Of a stretch of DNA of 64,000 nt, positions 52,650 to 62,299 are shown one piece after another (within the stretch, counting starts at the first letter, position 1; every line of letters begins with the position of its first letter). The position numbers and the translations under genes were made by a program. Source of the stretch: SCTD01 sp963781675 (GTDB lineage Bacteria; Actinomycetota; Actinomycetes; Mycobacteriales; SCTD01); NCBI GenBank assembly GCA_963781675.1, contig CAWAGF010000005.1:124001-188000 (forward strand). The letters are read 5' to 3'. Under the pieces are notes generated by a model that saw nothing but the letters and a program-made list of their open reading frames with translations, was not told the origin of the DNA and searched no databases.

Positions 52650-52969
52650 AAGCCCAGCGCCTGAGCGCGGCGCTTGATCTCGGTCGCGCGGTTCTCGTGC
52701 AGCGCCTGCAGCGGCGTCCCCGGCAGCGTGTCGTCCGGCGTGGTCAGCCAGCGCAGCGCCTCCTCGTCGGAGTAGCCCGCGTCGCGCAGCAGGGTCAGCA
52801 CCGGCACGAGGTGCTTGACGAGCTGGTCGCCGTCGAGCTGCCCGGCCGGGACCCGTACGCCCTCGTCGGTCTTCACGGTCAGCAGGTGGCCGGACTTGAC
52901 CAGGTCGCGCACGCCCGTCGGGCCGATGCCCATCCGCTCGGCGACCTCGGTCTGCGTCAGCATCTCCAC
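52646..52969 (-). CDS. Rv2175c-family DNA-binding protein
   Basis: The 107-aa protein has a winged-helix/MerR-like HTH (LTQTEVAERMGIGPTGVRDL) and then VPAGQLDG, HLVPVLTLLRDAGYSDEEAL and a short C-terminal helix, the Rv2175c pattern. In Mycobacterium, Rv2175c is a PknL substrate near metF-like and idsA2 genes. It overlaps the PsiE-like stop (shared CTAG). Confidence 0.8.
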   Translation of the reverse strand: MEMLTQTEVAERMGIGPTGVRDLVKSGHLLTVKTDEGVRVPAGQLDGDQLVKHLVPVLTLLRDAGYSDEEALRWLTTPDDTLPGTPLQALHENRATEIKRRAQALGF

Positions 52970-52973
52970 CCGC

Positions 52974-53951
52974 TCAGGATACGGAGACGGGCTCCCCGCC
53001 GGCCGCGGCGCTGGCGCGGGCGGCGTCCAGCACGGCTGCGGTCTGCCGCGACTCCGCCAGCGGCAGCACCCAGCCGGGCCCGCCCCTGACGACCGAGCTG
53101 ACCTCCTCGACCATCAGCCGGTAGGCGTTCACGGCCGGGACGGGCAGCCGCTCGGTGCCGCTGCCGTCCGACACCCACAGCTCGGTGGCGGCGTTCCACG
53201 AGGTGTACGGCTCGTCGCGCAGCTCGAGCTCGCCGCGCTCGCCGGTGATGACGAGCCACTGGCCGTCGCCGCCGGTCATGCCGGCGTGCACCTCTGCCTC
53301 GGTCCCGTCGGCCCAGCGCAGGACGGCGCGGGTGTCGTGGTCGACGCCGGTCGCGCCCAGCTGCGACTGCGCGACGACGTCCTCGGGCTGCCCCTGGCCG
53401 ACCGCCCACAGGCAGGCCGACACGGCGTAGCAGCCGACGTCGTACAGCGCTCCTCCGCCGCGGCTGCGGTCGAGCCGGTAGTTGCCCTCGAGGCTGCCGT
53501 CGAAGCGGAAGCCCGCCGCGACGTGCTGCACCCGACCGATCCCCGCGAGGTGCGCCTGCGCGAGCCGCACGCGGGGGTGCCAGCGGTACCAGGAGGCCTC
53601 GACGCAGAGCAGGTCGCCGGCGGCCGCGGCCATCTCGTCGACCTCGGCCGCGGTGAGGGCCAGCGGCTTCTCGCACAGCACGTGCTTGCCGGCCGCCAGC
53701 GCGCGCAGCGCCCACGGCAGGTGCTGGTCGTTGGTGAGGCTGATGTAGACGGCCTCGACCTCGGGGTCGTCCAGCAGCGCGGCGTAGTCGTCGTACGCCG
53801 AGCCGGCCGGCAGCAGTCCCTGCGCCCGGGCGAGGTCCCGGGCCGCCGCCGCGTGCAGGACCGCGCCGGCGGCGTCGTGCGTCGCCGAGCCGACGACGCG
53901 GGCGATCATGCCCGCGCCGAGGAACCCCCAGCGGACGGGTTCGTGGGTCAT
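52974..53951 (-). CDS. Gfo/Idh/MocA family oxidoreductase
   Basis: The 325-aa enzyme has the NAD-binding WGFLGAGMIARVV, the GKHVLCEKPLAL motif (Lys of the EKP triad) and YDVGCYAVSACLW in the catalytic domain. Substrate is probably a sugar or cyclitol, unidentified. ATG start overlaps the upstream Gfo/Idh gene stop by 4 nt, so the two form a pair. Confidence 0.88.
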   Translation of the reverse strand: MTHEPVRWGFLGAGMIARVVGSATHDAAGAVLHAAAARDLARAQGLLPAGSAYDDYAALLDDPEVEAVYISLTNDQHLPWALRALAAGKHVLCEKPLALTAAEVDEMAAAAGDLLCVEASWYRWHPRVRLAQAHLAGIGRVQHVAAGFRFDGSLEGNYRLDRSRGGGALYDVGCYAVSACLWAVGQGQPEDVVAQSQLGATGVDHDTRAVLRWADGTEAEVHAGMTGGDGQWLVITGERGELELRDEPYTSWNAATELWVSDGSGTERLPVPAVNAYRLMVEEVSSVVRGGPGWVLPLAESRQTAAVLDAARASAAAGGEPVSVS

Positions 53952-55576
53952 CCCGGCAGTGTGACCGGACGCCCTCCGTCGGCGGCCGAGAGGGTGGCCG
54001 CCTGCATGACCGCGATGTTCCGGCGGCTGCCCTGCGGGGTGACCGACATCGGCGCGCCGGACAGCAGCGCGTCGGCGAGCTCGCGGTGGAACGGCTGCTG
54101 CGGCGGGGCGGGCACGGCGAGCGCGGTCTCGGAGCCCTCGGCGTCGAAGAGGCTCAGAGCAGCCGGGGCGTCCGACACGGCGAACCGGTCCTCGAGGACC
54201 AGCCCGATCGGCGAGCGGCTCACGATGCGCTCCTGCTGCCAGTGGCCGACCAGCCCGCCGCGGGTGCCGAGCAGGTAGAACTTCGGCTTCCGCACGGCGG
54301 CCAGGTCCGAGTGGGTGAACTCGGCCTCGACGCCGTCGGCGAAGTGCAGCAGCACGCGCGTGTGGTCGGCGTTGGTGACGTCGTGCCAGACCCGCTTGTG
54401 GGCGGTCGCGGAGACCCACTCGACCTGCTGCGGCATGAGGTCCAGCACCCAGTCCAGGTAGTGGCTGCCCCAGTCGTAGATGGCGCCGCCGCTGACGTCG
54501 GCGTCGCTGTGCCAGAAGTTGCACGGGTGGTCGTAGCCGCCGACGAAGGTCTCCAGGTGGAACACCTCGCCGAGCCGGCCGCTGCGCACCGCGCGCTTCA
54601 CGGCCAGGTAGTCGGCGTCCCACCGGCGGTTCTGGTAGACGGCCAGCGTCAGTCCGGCCTCAGCGGCCGCGGCGATCTGGCGGTCCGCCTCCTCGACCGT
54701 GATGCAGAACGGCTTCTCCACGACGACGTGCTTGCCGGCCTGCAGCGCGCGCAGGACCCAGTCGGCGTGCGTGTTCGGCGGCGTCGAGACGATGACGAGG
54801 TCGACCTCGTCGTCGGCCAGCAGCGCGTCGCCCTCCGCGTGGCCCCGCACGTCGGGGGCGAACGCGCGGGCGGCCTCGATGCGCAGCGGGTTCGGGTCGC
54901 AGACGGCGCTCAGCTCGAGGCCCGCGGTCAGTCCGATGGCCACCGCGTGCTCGTGCCCGATCGCGCCGTAGCCGAGCATCCCGACGCGCACCGGTGCCGC
55001 GTCGCGCAGGCCGAGGACGTGCCGCAGCACGCGCGCGACGAGGCGCGCGAAGGCCGGGTCGTCGTAGGTCTCGCGGGTGGACCCCACGGTGAGCGTCCCG
55101 ACGCGCGTGGCCGGGCGCCAGGTCGCGACCGGGTGGTCGGTGAACGCGCTGTTGGCGGTGAGGAGCTGCTCGACGTCGTCGGCCACCTTGTCCTGCAGCG
55201 GCCACGCGTCGGTGAGCACGAGCTCCTCGCCGCCGAGGCGCGCGGCGACCTCAGCCCCGTCGCGCCCGGGCCGCACCCGCACGGCGTGCACCGGCAGCAG
55301 CCGGCCCGGCAGCAGCCCGGCGGTGTCCGCCAGCACCTGGCCCGGCCGGGGCCCGACGAGCAGCACCGCGGTGCCGCGGCCGGCCGCGTCGAGCAGCTGC
55401 GCCTCGAGCTCGTGGGGGACGCCGGCGGGGGCCAGCACGAGCAGCGCGTCGGCGGCCGGGTCTGCGCCGTCGAGCAGCAGCAGCCGGGAGCGGGTGAGGG
55501 TGTCGCGCAGCGCATCGGCGTGCCCGTCGGGAAGCCCGGCGGTCACGACGCCCACGCGCGCCGTGGGGTCAGTCAC
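53948..55576 (-). CDS. ThuA-like domain fused to Gfo/Idh/MocA oxidoreductase
   Basis: The 542-aa protein has an N-terminal amidotransferase-like ThuA-type domain (about 1-195, ending RVGTLTVGSTRETYDDPAFA) and, from about 200, a Gfo/Idh domain with VRVGMLGYGAIGHEHA, GKHVVVEKPFCIT and AIYDWGSHYLDWVLDLM. ThuA genes often neighbour Gfo/Idh genes in sugar utilisation; here they are fused. A trehalose- or inositol-like substrate is possible but not shown. Confidence 0.8.
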   Translation of the reverse strand: MTDPTARVGVVTAGLPDGHADALRDTLTRSRLLLLDGADPAADALLVLAPAGVPHELEAQLLDAAGRGTAVLLVGPRPGQVLADTAGLLPGRLLPVHAVRVRPGRDGAEVAARLGGEELVLTDAWPLQDKVADDVEQLLTANSAFTDHPVATWRPATRVGTLTVGSTRETYDDPAFARLVARVLRHVLGLRDAAPVRVGMLGYGAIGHEHAVAIGLTAGLELSAVCDPNPLRIEAARAFAPDVRGHAEGDALLADDEVDLVIVSTPPNTHADWVLRALQAGKHVVVEKPFCITVEEADRQIAAAAEAGLTLAVYQNRRWDADYLAVKRAVRSGRLGEVFHLETFVGGYDHPCNFWHSDADVSGGAIYDWGSHYLDWVLDLMPQQVEWVSATAHKRVWHDVTNADHTRVLLHFADGVEAEFTHSDLAAVRKPKFYLLGTRGGLVGHWQQERIVSRSPIGLVLEDRFAVSDAPAALSLFDAEGSETALAVPAPPQQPFHRELADALLSGAPMSVTPQGSRRNIAVMQAATLSAADGGRPVTLPG

Positions 55577-55612
55577 GGTCGGAGACTAGGCGCCCGGAGG
55601 CGTCCGCGCGCC

Positions 55613-56746
55613 CTAGACGACCTTGAGCGGCAGCTCCGGGTCGGCGAAGCGCGCCGCGTCGAGCACGTCGCCGATGCGCCGCCTGCCCTGGGCGAGGTCC
55701 CGCGGCCGGTCCACCGCCAGCAGCGCGAGCAGCCGGTCGCCCTCGAACCACCCCACCGACCAGCCGTCCCCGCCCGCCCGGTGCACGACGCGTGCGGCCG
55801 GGCCGGCGTGGCCGACGTGCTGCAGCCGGTGGCCGAGCTGCTCGGACCAGAAGTACGGCACCGGGTCGTGCACCTGCGGCGCCCCGAGCAGGGTCGCGAC
55901 CGCGGCCGCCGGGGCGTGCAGCGCGTCGTCCCAGTGCTCGACGCGCAGCCGCGTGCCGAAGCGCGGCGACCAGCGGGCGGCGCAGTCCCCGACCGCGACC
56001 ACGCCCGGCCAGGAGGCCGCCAGGTGCTCGTCGACCACCACGCCGCGGTCCAGCTCGAGGCCGCTGCCCTCCAGCCAGGCGGTGTCCGGCCGCGCGCCCA
56101 CGCCGACCACGACGACGTCCGCGGGCAGCCGCTCGCCGGAGACCAGCAGCACCCCGTCGGGCTCCACCGCGGCGACCGGGGCGGCCAGCCGCAGCCCCAC
56201 ACCCGCCGTCTCGTACCAGGGGACGGTCAGCGCCCCGACCTCCCCCAGCGCACCGGCCAGGGGCGTCGCCGCCGCCTCCACCACCGTGCAGGAGCAGCCG
56301 GCGCGCACGGCCGCGGTCGCGACCTCGGCGCCGATCCAGCCCGCACCCACGACCACGACCCGCGCGCCCGGGACGAGAGCGGCGCGCAGGCGCAGCGCGT
56401 CGTCGAGCGTGCGCAGGACGCGGCCGCTCCCCCACGGGTCCACCGGCCGCGCGCCGCACGCCAGCACGAGCCCGTCGTACGGCACCTCACCGCCGGTGGT
56501 CTGGACCGCGCCGGGGCGCAGCGCCGTCGCCGCGACGCCGAGGCGCACGTCGGCGTCGAGCGGGCCGTCGAGGGCGCTGCCGTCCGCCTGCCCGAGCAGC
56601 ACCTGCTTGGACAGCGGCGGGCGGTCGTACGGCAGGTGCGGCTCGGCGCCGAGCAGCAGCACCTCGCCGGCGAAGCCCTGGGCCCGGAGCTCCTGGACGC
56701 TGCGGGCGCCGGCGAGACCGGCTCCGACGACCACCACGCGCTGCAC
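55613..56746 (-). CDS. FAD-dependent NAD(P)H oxidoreductase, ferredoxin-reductase-like
   Basis: The 377-aa flavoprotein has the FAD fold VVVVGAGLAGARSVQELRAQ, YDRPPLSKQVLLGQ, the NAD fold VVVVGAGWIGAEVA, GVGARPDTAW and VVAVGDCAA, and a reductase C-terminal domain. It resembles rubredoxin/ferredoxin reductases serving P450 or Rieske systems. I use the GTG at 56746 (VQRVVVVG); an ATG at 56773 would add nine residues. It is divergent from the lactone oxidase-like gene. Confidence 0.87.
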   Translation of the reverse strand: MQRVVVVGAGLAGARSVQELRAQGFAGEVLLLGAEPHLPYDRPPLSKQVLLGQADGSALDGPLDADVRLGVAATALRPGAVQTTGGEVPYDGLVLACGARPVDPWGSGRVLRTLDDALRLRAALVPGARVVVVGAGWIGAEVATAAVRAGCSCTVVEAAATPLAGALGEVGALTVPWYETAGVGLRLAAPVAAVEPDGVLLVSGERLPADVVVVGVGARPDTAWLEGSGLELDRGVVVDEHLAASWPGVVAVGDCAARWSPRFGTRLRVEHWDDALHAPAAAVATLLGAPQVHDPVPYFWSEQLGHRLQHVGHAGPAARVVHRAGGDGWSVGWFEGDRLLALLAVDRPRDLAQGRRRIGDVLDAARFADPELPLKVV

Positions 56747-56762
56747 CCGCTCAGGGTGCACG

Positions 56763-58061
56763 ATGCAGGGCATGTGGCAGAACTGGGCGCGCAACCAGAG
56801 CATGACGCCGGCCGCCGTCGTGCACCCGTCGTCGGTCGACGAGGTGTCGCAGGTGGTGAAGGAGGCCGCCGCCGCGGGCCGGCGCGTCAAGGCGATCGGC
56901 AGCGGTCACTCGTTCACCGCCATCGGCCTGACCGACGGCGTCCTGGTGCAGCTGGACCGGCTGGCCCGGCTGGTGTCCGCCGACCCGCAGACCGGCCGCG
57001 TCGTCGTCGAGGGCGGCATCCCGCTGCACCGGCTGAACGCGCTGCTCGCCGAGCGCGGCCTCGGGCTGACCAACATGGGCGACATCGACGTGCAGACCGT
57101 CACCGGCGCCCTGTCGACCGGCACGCACGGGACCGGCCGCGACAGCGGGGCGCTGGCCACGCAGGTGCTGGCCCTGGAGCTGGTGCTCGCAGACGGCTCC
57201 GTCCTCACCTGCTCGCGCGAGGAGCACCCCGACGTCTTCGCCGCGGCGCGCGTCTCGCTCGGCGCGCTCGGCATCGTCACGACGGTGACGCTGCAGGCAG
57301 AGCCCGCCTTCCTCCTGAGCGCCGACGAGCGCCCGATGCCGATGGACGACGTGGTCGCCGACTTCGAGCGCCACGTCGCGGAGAACGAGCACTTCGAGCT
57401 GTACTGGTTCCCGCACACCGACCTCGCGCTGACCAAGCGCAACAACCGCAGCACCGGCCCGGCGGTGCCGCTCTCGCGCGCGAGGCTGGCGCTCGAGGAC
57501 GAGGTGCTGAGCAACGGCGTCTTCGAGGCGACCTGCCGGGTCGGTCGCGCGTTCCCCGGCGCGATCCCGCGCATCAACCGCACGGCCGCCAAGGCCCTGT
57601 CGGCGCGCACCTACACCGACGCCGGCCCGCAGGTCTTCACCTCCAAGCGCCGCGTGCGCTTCAAGGAGATGGAGTACGCCGTGCCGCGCGCCGAGCTGCC
57701 CGGGGTCCTGCGCGAGCTGCGGACGCTGCCGGAGCGGCACGGCCTGCGCATCAGCTTCCCGGTCGAGGTGCGGGTCGCGCCCGCGGACGACATCACCCTG
57801 TCGACCGCGTCCGGCCGCGACTCCGCCTACGTGGCCGTGCACGTCTTCAAGGGCACCGACGAGACGCGGTACTTCGCCGAGGTCGAGGCGCTGATGGGCA
57901 GCGTCGGCGGGCGCCCGCACTGGGGCAAGCTGCACACGCTCGGCGCCGAGCAGCTGCGCGAGCGCTACCCGCGGTTCGACGAGTTCACGACGCTGCGCGA
58001 CCGGCTCGACCCGGAGCGCCGCTTCACCAACGCCTACCTCGACCGGGTGCTCGGCGCGTAG
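56763..58061 (+). CDS. FAD-linked sugar-lactone/alditol oxidase (ALO family)
   Basis: The 432-aa vanillyl-alcohol-oxidase-type flavoprotein has KAIGSGHSFTAIGLTDGVLV (PP-loop with the His often bonded to FAD), ALSTGTHGTG and, in the C-terminal ALO domain, PHWGKLH. It fits the L-gulonolactone/D-arabinonolactone oxidase or alditol oxidase family. An AGGG lies about 8 nt before the ATG at 56763; a second ATG three codons on is possible. It converges with the PLP enzyme gene (3 nt gap). Confidence 0.87.
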   Translation: MQGMWQNWARNQSMTPAAVVHPSSVDEVSQVVKEAAAAGRRVKAIGSGHSFTAIGLTDGVLVQLDRLARLVSADPQTGRVVVEGGIPLHRLNALLAERGLGLTNMGDIDVQTVTGALSTGTHGTGRDSGALATQVLALELVLADGSVLTCSREEHPDVFAAARVSLGALGIVTTVTLQAEPAFLLSADERPMPMDDVVADFERHVAENEHFELYWFPHTDLALTKRNNRSTGPAVPLSRARLALEDEVLSNGVFEATCRVGRAFPGAIPRINRTAAKALSARTYTDAGPQVFTSKRRVRFKEMEYAVPRAELPGVLRELRTLPERHGLRISFPVEVRVAPADDITLSTASGRDSAYVAVHVFKGTDETRYFAEVEALMGSVGGRPHWGKLHTLGAEQLRERYPRFDEFTTLRDRLDPERRFTNAYLDRVLGA

Positions 58062-58064
58062 CCG

Positions 58065-59057
58065 CTACCAGCCGCGCAGGTCGACCGGCCAGGTCTCCAG
58101 CACCTCGTCGCCGTCCACGAGGTGCATGCGCTCGTGCAGCGCGATCGTGGGGTCGACGTGCGCGGGCTCGGCCCGCACCAGGTCGCCGACCGCGACGTCG
58201 AGCCCGCTGAAGGTGGTGTGCTCGTCGGAGCAGAACCAGACCAGACCGCCTGGCAGCGTGGGGTTCCCGTGGTCCATGCCGAGCGACTTCAGGCCGAGGT
58301 CCGCGACGGCCCAGCCCTGCGGGTTCGTGCTGATCACGCGCGCCAGCACGGTCAGCGCCTGCGCGAAGGGCAGCCCGGCGGCCGCGTACGTCGTGTCCAT
58401 GAGGCAGTAGCTGCCGGCCTGGATCTCGGTGGCCCAGGTGTTCTCGCGGTAGGTGCCGGTGCCGCCGGCGGACACCAGGTCGCCGCCCACGGCGGCGCTG
58501 GCCTGCAGCAGCTTCTCCATGCACTCCTGCGTCTGGCGCAGCTTGTCCGCCGGGTCCTCGACGAGCATCACGTGGCCCTCGTAGCCCATGACGCCGCGCA
58601 CCTCGAGGCCCTTGCTGCGGGCCAGGTCCGCGAGCCGGCCGGCGTCCTCGGGGTCGCAGCCGCACCGGGGCAGGCCGACGTTGACGTCGATGACCACCTC
58701 GCGCACGCCGCCCGCAGCGGCGGCCTCGACGGTGGCGTCGCTGTCGACGGCGAGGGTCACCCGCGCACCGGTCGCGGCCACGGCGCCGAGCCGGCGGGCG
58801 TCGAGCACCTCGTTGGCCAGCAGCAGGTCCTCGCCGAGCCCGGCGGCCGCCATGCCCTCGACCTCGCGGATCGTGGCGCAGGTGAAGCCGGTGTGACCGC
58901 GCTCGGCCATCAGCCGGGCGAGCGCCGTCGTCTTGAACGCCTTGACGTGCGGGCGCAGCCGGCGGCCGGGCAGCGCCTGCGCCATCGCGTCGAGGTTCTG
59001 CTCGAGCAGCGAGCACTCGACCAGCAGCGAGGGCGTGGGGAGCTCGTCGACCCTCAC
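58065..59057 (-). CDS. DSD1-like PLP-dependent enzyme (D-threonine aldolase / D-serine dehydratase family)
   Basis: The 330-aa fold-III PLP protein has the N-terminal alanine-racemase-like barrel with RPHVKAFKTTAL (PLP Lys) and, in the C-terminal domain, WFCSDEHTTFSGL with the Asp/His metal-ligand region. It probably cleaves or deaminates a D-beta-hydroxy amino acid. GTG start overlaps the upstream zinc-ribbon gene by 4 nt. Confidence 0.85.
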   Translation of the reverse strand: MRVDELPTPSLLVECSLLEQNLDAMAQALPGRRLRPHVKAFKTTALARLMAERGHTGFTCATIREVEGMAAAGLGEDLLLANEVLDARRLGAVAATGARVTLAVDSDATVEAAAAGGVREVVIDVNVGLPRCGCDPEDAGRLADLARSKGLEVRGVMGYEGHVMLVEDPADKLRQTQECMEKLLQASAAVGGDLVSAGGTGTYRENTWATEIQAGSYCLMDTTYAAAGLPFAQALTVLARVISTNPQGWAVADLGLKSLGMDHGNPTLPGGLVWFCSDEHTTFSGLDVAVGDLVRAEPAHVDPTIALHERMHLVDGDEVLETWPVDLRGW

Positions 59058-59290
59058 GACGCGCCGACCACGAAGACGGCCAGCACCGCGAGCAGGACGA
59101 CGTTGGCGATCGTGGCGAGCAGGACGATGCCGAGCAGCCGGTCGTCGGCGTCGGCCAGCCGGCGGCTGCGGCGGCGCTCCGCGCCGGGCGCGGGGGTGTC
59201 GCACACCGGGCAGGCCCAGCCGGTGAGCGCCGGGCGGTACGGCGCGCGGCACGTCAGGCAGACGAGCGGCTCGGTGGTGGTCGCCCTCAT
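59054..59290 (-). CDS. Small zinc-ribbon transmembrane protein
   Basis: The 78-aa protein has CLTCR and CPVC Cys pairs (residues about 11-14 and 27-30), a basic linker and one C-terminal helix (LGIVLLATIANVVLLAVLAV). Function unknown. ATG overlaps the upstream secreted-protein stop, and its stop overlaps the PLP enzyme GTG, so the three are likely one operon. Confidence 0.65.
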   Translation of the reverse strand: MRATTTEPLVCLTCRAPYRPALTGWACPVCDTPAPGAERRRSRRLADADDRLLGIVLLATIANVVLLAVLAVFVVGAS

Positions 59291-60622
59291 GCGAGCTCCT
59301 CGGCGAGGGTGGTGCGGCGCCGCCGGTCGACGACGGCGTAGAGGGTGGCGGTGCCGAGCGAGAGGAACTGCCACACGGCGAAGGCGGCCAGCGCCACGGC
59401 CGCGGGCAGCCGCCGCCCGGCGACGACGAAGCCGGCCGGCGCGGCACTCTGCGGTCCGGCCACGACGGGCCCGGCCACGTCGGGGGCGGTGCCGGGCGTG
59501 CCCGGGATCCCCGGCGTGCCAGGGACGATCGTGGTGGTCGTCGAGGGCGGCACCCCTCCGCCCAGCTCGACCGGCGAGAGGTCCACGAGGGGCGAGGAGT
59601 CCAGCGGCGGAGCGGCAAGGGCGTCCGTGGCGGTGAGGGCAACGCCGCCGAGCACGACCTCGAGCCGGTTGCCTGGGATGCCGTTCGGCAGGTCCGGCGT
59701 GCTCAGCCGGACGGTGAGGCTGCCGGTGTCGGCCGCGGCGCTGCGGGCGTCCGAGGTCGTGGTCGCGTCCACCAGGGTGACCGAGACGCCGGCCGCGGCG
59801 AGCGCGGCGTTCACCTGGTCGTTGGCGTCCTCGATGCTCTGGCCCGGCACGAGCGGCGTGCCGGCGGCGGTGACGCCCTGGTCGCTGATCTCGACGGCCT
59901 GCCCGCCGACGGTGGCGCCACCGACCACGAGGGAGGCGACCGGCACGTGCTGGTCCCCCTTGGCGGTCAGGGAGGCCGTCGCGACGACGTCGTTCAGGAC
60001 GAGCACCCCGGCCACGACGACCCGGCCCACGGAGGCGCGGGCGGTGGACGTGGTGCCGGCCCTGGCCGGCTCGGCCGACAGCGACACCTCCGAGGTGGCG
60101 CCCTCCACCCGCACCGCACCGGAGACGTCGAGGACCTGGCCGGTGGCGGTGCCGAGGGCAGAGGTCTCCGTCACCTTCGCCGTCGCGGAGCCGCCGCGGG
60201 CGGACGCGACGCCGGCGTCGGACGGCGGCACCGTCGTCAGCTCGGACTCGAGCTGGGAGCCGGGGAACTGCGCCTCGGCGTCCGGCACGTCGAAGACCTG
60301 CTCGCCGGCCGCGGCGTTGCCCTGGCCGGCGACGGTGCGGACGAGGGTGCCCGGCTCGACCGGCGCGGCCAGGACGGCGGCGGACGGCGCGCTGTCGACG
60401 CGCGCGGTGACCGACCCGGTCGCGGTGTCCAGCGTGGCGAGACCGCCGCCGGCGCCGACGTCGCCGTTGGTGCGCGCGGCCGCGGCCACCCCGGTCAGGG
60501 AGTAGCTGTCGTACGCGGACGAGCGCGGTCTGCGCCGTGGCGGGACGCACCGCGACGACGCCGAGCAGCACCGGCAGCGCGGCGGCGGCGAGGGCCACGC
60601 GGGCGGTGGTGGCCGGGCTCAT
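59287..60622 (-). CDS. Secreted choice-of-anchor-P-like protein (frameshifted)
   Basis: The protein (about 445 aa) has a signal peptide MSPATTARVALAAAALPVLL with AxA site ATAQ, a long beta-rich Ser/Thr/Ala/Val body with YDSYSLTGVAAAARTNGDVG at its start, a Pro-rich linker and a C-terminal transmembrane helix (FVVAGRRLPAAVALAAFAVW). It resembles actinobacterial choice-of-anchor P surface proteins, but without LPxTG. One indel near 60505-60520 separates the signal peptide from the body. Function unknown. Confidence 0.65.
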
Positions 60623-60649
60623 CGCCGCTCCCCCCGGACGGCTCCGGCC

Positions 60650-61532
60650 TCATCGCAGCTCCCTCTCCAGCAGCTCGGCGACGAGCTCGTCGACGCTCCG
60701 GCCGCGCTCGGCGGCCAGCAGCTCGAGCCGGCGCACGTCCGAGCCGGCGAGCTGCACCCCGAGGCGCTCGCGGGCGGTCGGCGGCGGCCCGGCGAGCTGC
60801 TGCGCCGGTGCATGGCCGCCGCCGAGGTAGGCCGCCGCGAGGTCGTCCGACGACAGCTCCTCCGGCGAGCCGGCGGCGACGACGACGCCCTGCTCGAGCA
60901 CGACCGCGCTGTCGCAGACCGCGAGGGCCTGCGTCACGAACTGCTCGACCATGACGACGGCGATGCCGTCGCTGCGCAGGTCGGCCACGATCGCGAACAG
61001 GTCGGCGACGACCGTGGGCGACAGGCCCATCGACATCTCGTCGAGCAGCAGCAGGCGCGGCGCCTGCACCAGCGCGCGGCGCGATGGCGAGCTGCTGCTG
61101 CTGGCCGCCGGACATCGTGCCGGCCGGCTGGGTGCGCCGCTCGCGCAGGATCGGGAACAGGTCGAGCGCGCGCTCCACCGCTGCGCCACCGGCCTGGCTG
61201 CCGTCGCGGCCGGCGCCGTACAGCCCCATGCGCAGGTTGTCGGCGACGGACAGGCCCGGGAAGATCCCGCGTCCGGCCGGCACGTGCGCGACGCCGAGCC
61301 TGGCGATGTCCTCCGGGGAGCGGCCGAGCAGGGACTCGCCGTCCAGCAGCACGTCGCCGCCGCGGGCGCGCACCAGGCCGGAGACCGCGAGCAGCGTCGT
61401 GGTCTTGCCGGCGCCGTTCGCGCCGAGGACGGCCACGACCTCGCCGGGCGCGACCGACAGCGAGACGTCGCGCACCGCGACGACGCCGCCGTAGGCGACG
61501 GACAGGCCGCGGACCTCGAGCAGCGCGGTCAT
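60650..61532 (-). CDS. livF: Branched-chain amino acid-type ABC transporter ATPase LivF (frameshifted, with C-terminal extension)
   Basis: The LivF-type ATPase has Walker A GANGAGKTTTLLAV, signature MSGGQQQQLAIARAL (restored after removing one base near 61079-61083), Walker B LLLLDEMSMGLSP and the H-loop region VMVEQFV. After the LivF end, about 55 extra residues form a helical tail with GVQLAGSDVRRLELLAAERG and SVDELVAELLERELR that looks like a ribbon-helix-helix-type segment. ATG overlaps the livG stop by 4 nt. Confidence 0.87.
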
Positions 61533-62299
61533 GCGGGCACCGCGCCCAGGTAGGCGGTGCGGACCGCGCGGTCGTCGCGCACCTGCGCGGGCGTGCCGGC
61601 GGCCAGCACCTTCCCGAAGTTCATGACGACCAGGTGGTCGCACAGCGGCATGACCACCCCCATGTCGTGCTCCACCAGCAGCATGGCGCACCCGAGGGTC
61701 GCGCGGACCTCCGCGAGCAGCGCGACGAAGTCGGCGGTCTCCGCGGGGTCGAGCCCCGAGGCGGGCTCGTCGAGCAGCAGCACCTTCGGCTTGAGGCACA
61801 GCGCGCGGGCCAGCTCGACCAGGCGGGCCTGCCCGACGGGCAGCGAGGAGGCCTCGACGTCGGCGAGGTGCGACAGCTCGAGGAAGGCCAGCACGGCGGT
61901 CGCCCGCTCCCGCGCCTGCTCGAGCGCGCGGCGCCGACCGGGCAGCCGCAGCGCGTCGACGACGACGCCCGCGGAGGTGAAGCGGTGGGCGGCGACCATG
62001 AGGTTCTCCAGCACGGTCATGCCGGCGAACAGCTGGACCACCTGGAACGTGCGGGCCAGCCCCAGCGCGGTGCGCACGTGCGCCGCCGCGCCGGTGACGT
62101 CGCGGCCGTCGAGCAGCACCTTGCCGCGGGTGGCGGGCTGCAGGCCGGTGACGACGTTGAAGGTCACCGTCTTGCCGGCGCCGTTCGGGCCGATGAGCCC
62201 GACGACCTCGCCGGCGTGGACCGACAGCGAGACGCCGTCGACCGCGTCGAAGGAGCCGAAGCGGACGCCGACGTCGCGCAGCTCGAGAGCCGCCGCCAT
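61529..62299 (-). CDS. livG: Branched-chain amino acid-type ABC transporter ATPase LivG
   Basis: The 256-aa ATPase has Walker A GPNGAGKTVTFNVVTGL, Q-loop LGLARTFQVVQLF, signature SLPVGQARLVELARAL (variant of LSGGQ), Walker B VLLLDEPASGLDP and LVEHDMGVVM. It powers import with LivF. Its ATG shares a base with the permease stop (TGATG). Confidence 0.92.
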   Translation of the reverse strand: MAAALELRDVGVRFGSFDAVDGVSLSVHAGEVVGLIGPNGAGKTVTFNVVTGLQPATRGKVLLDGRDVTGAAAHVRTALGLARTFQVVQLFAGMTVLENLMVAAHRFTSAGVVVDALRLPGRRRALEQARERATAVLAFLELSHLADVEASSLPVGQARLVELARALCLKPKVLLLDEPASGLDPAETADFVALLAEVRATLGCAMLLVEHDMGVVMPLCDHLVVMNFGKVLAAGTPAQVRDDRAVRTAYLGAVPA

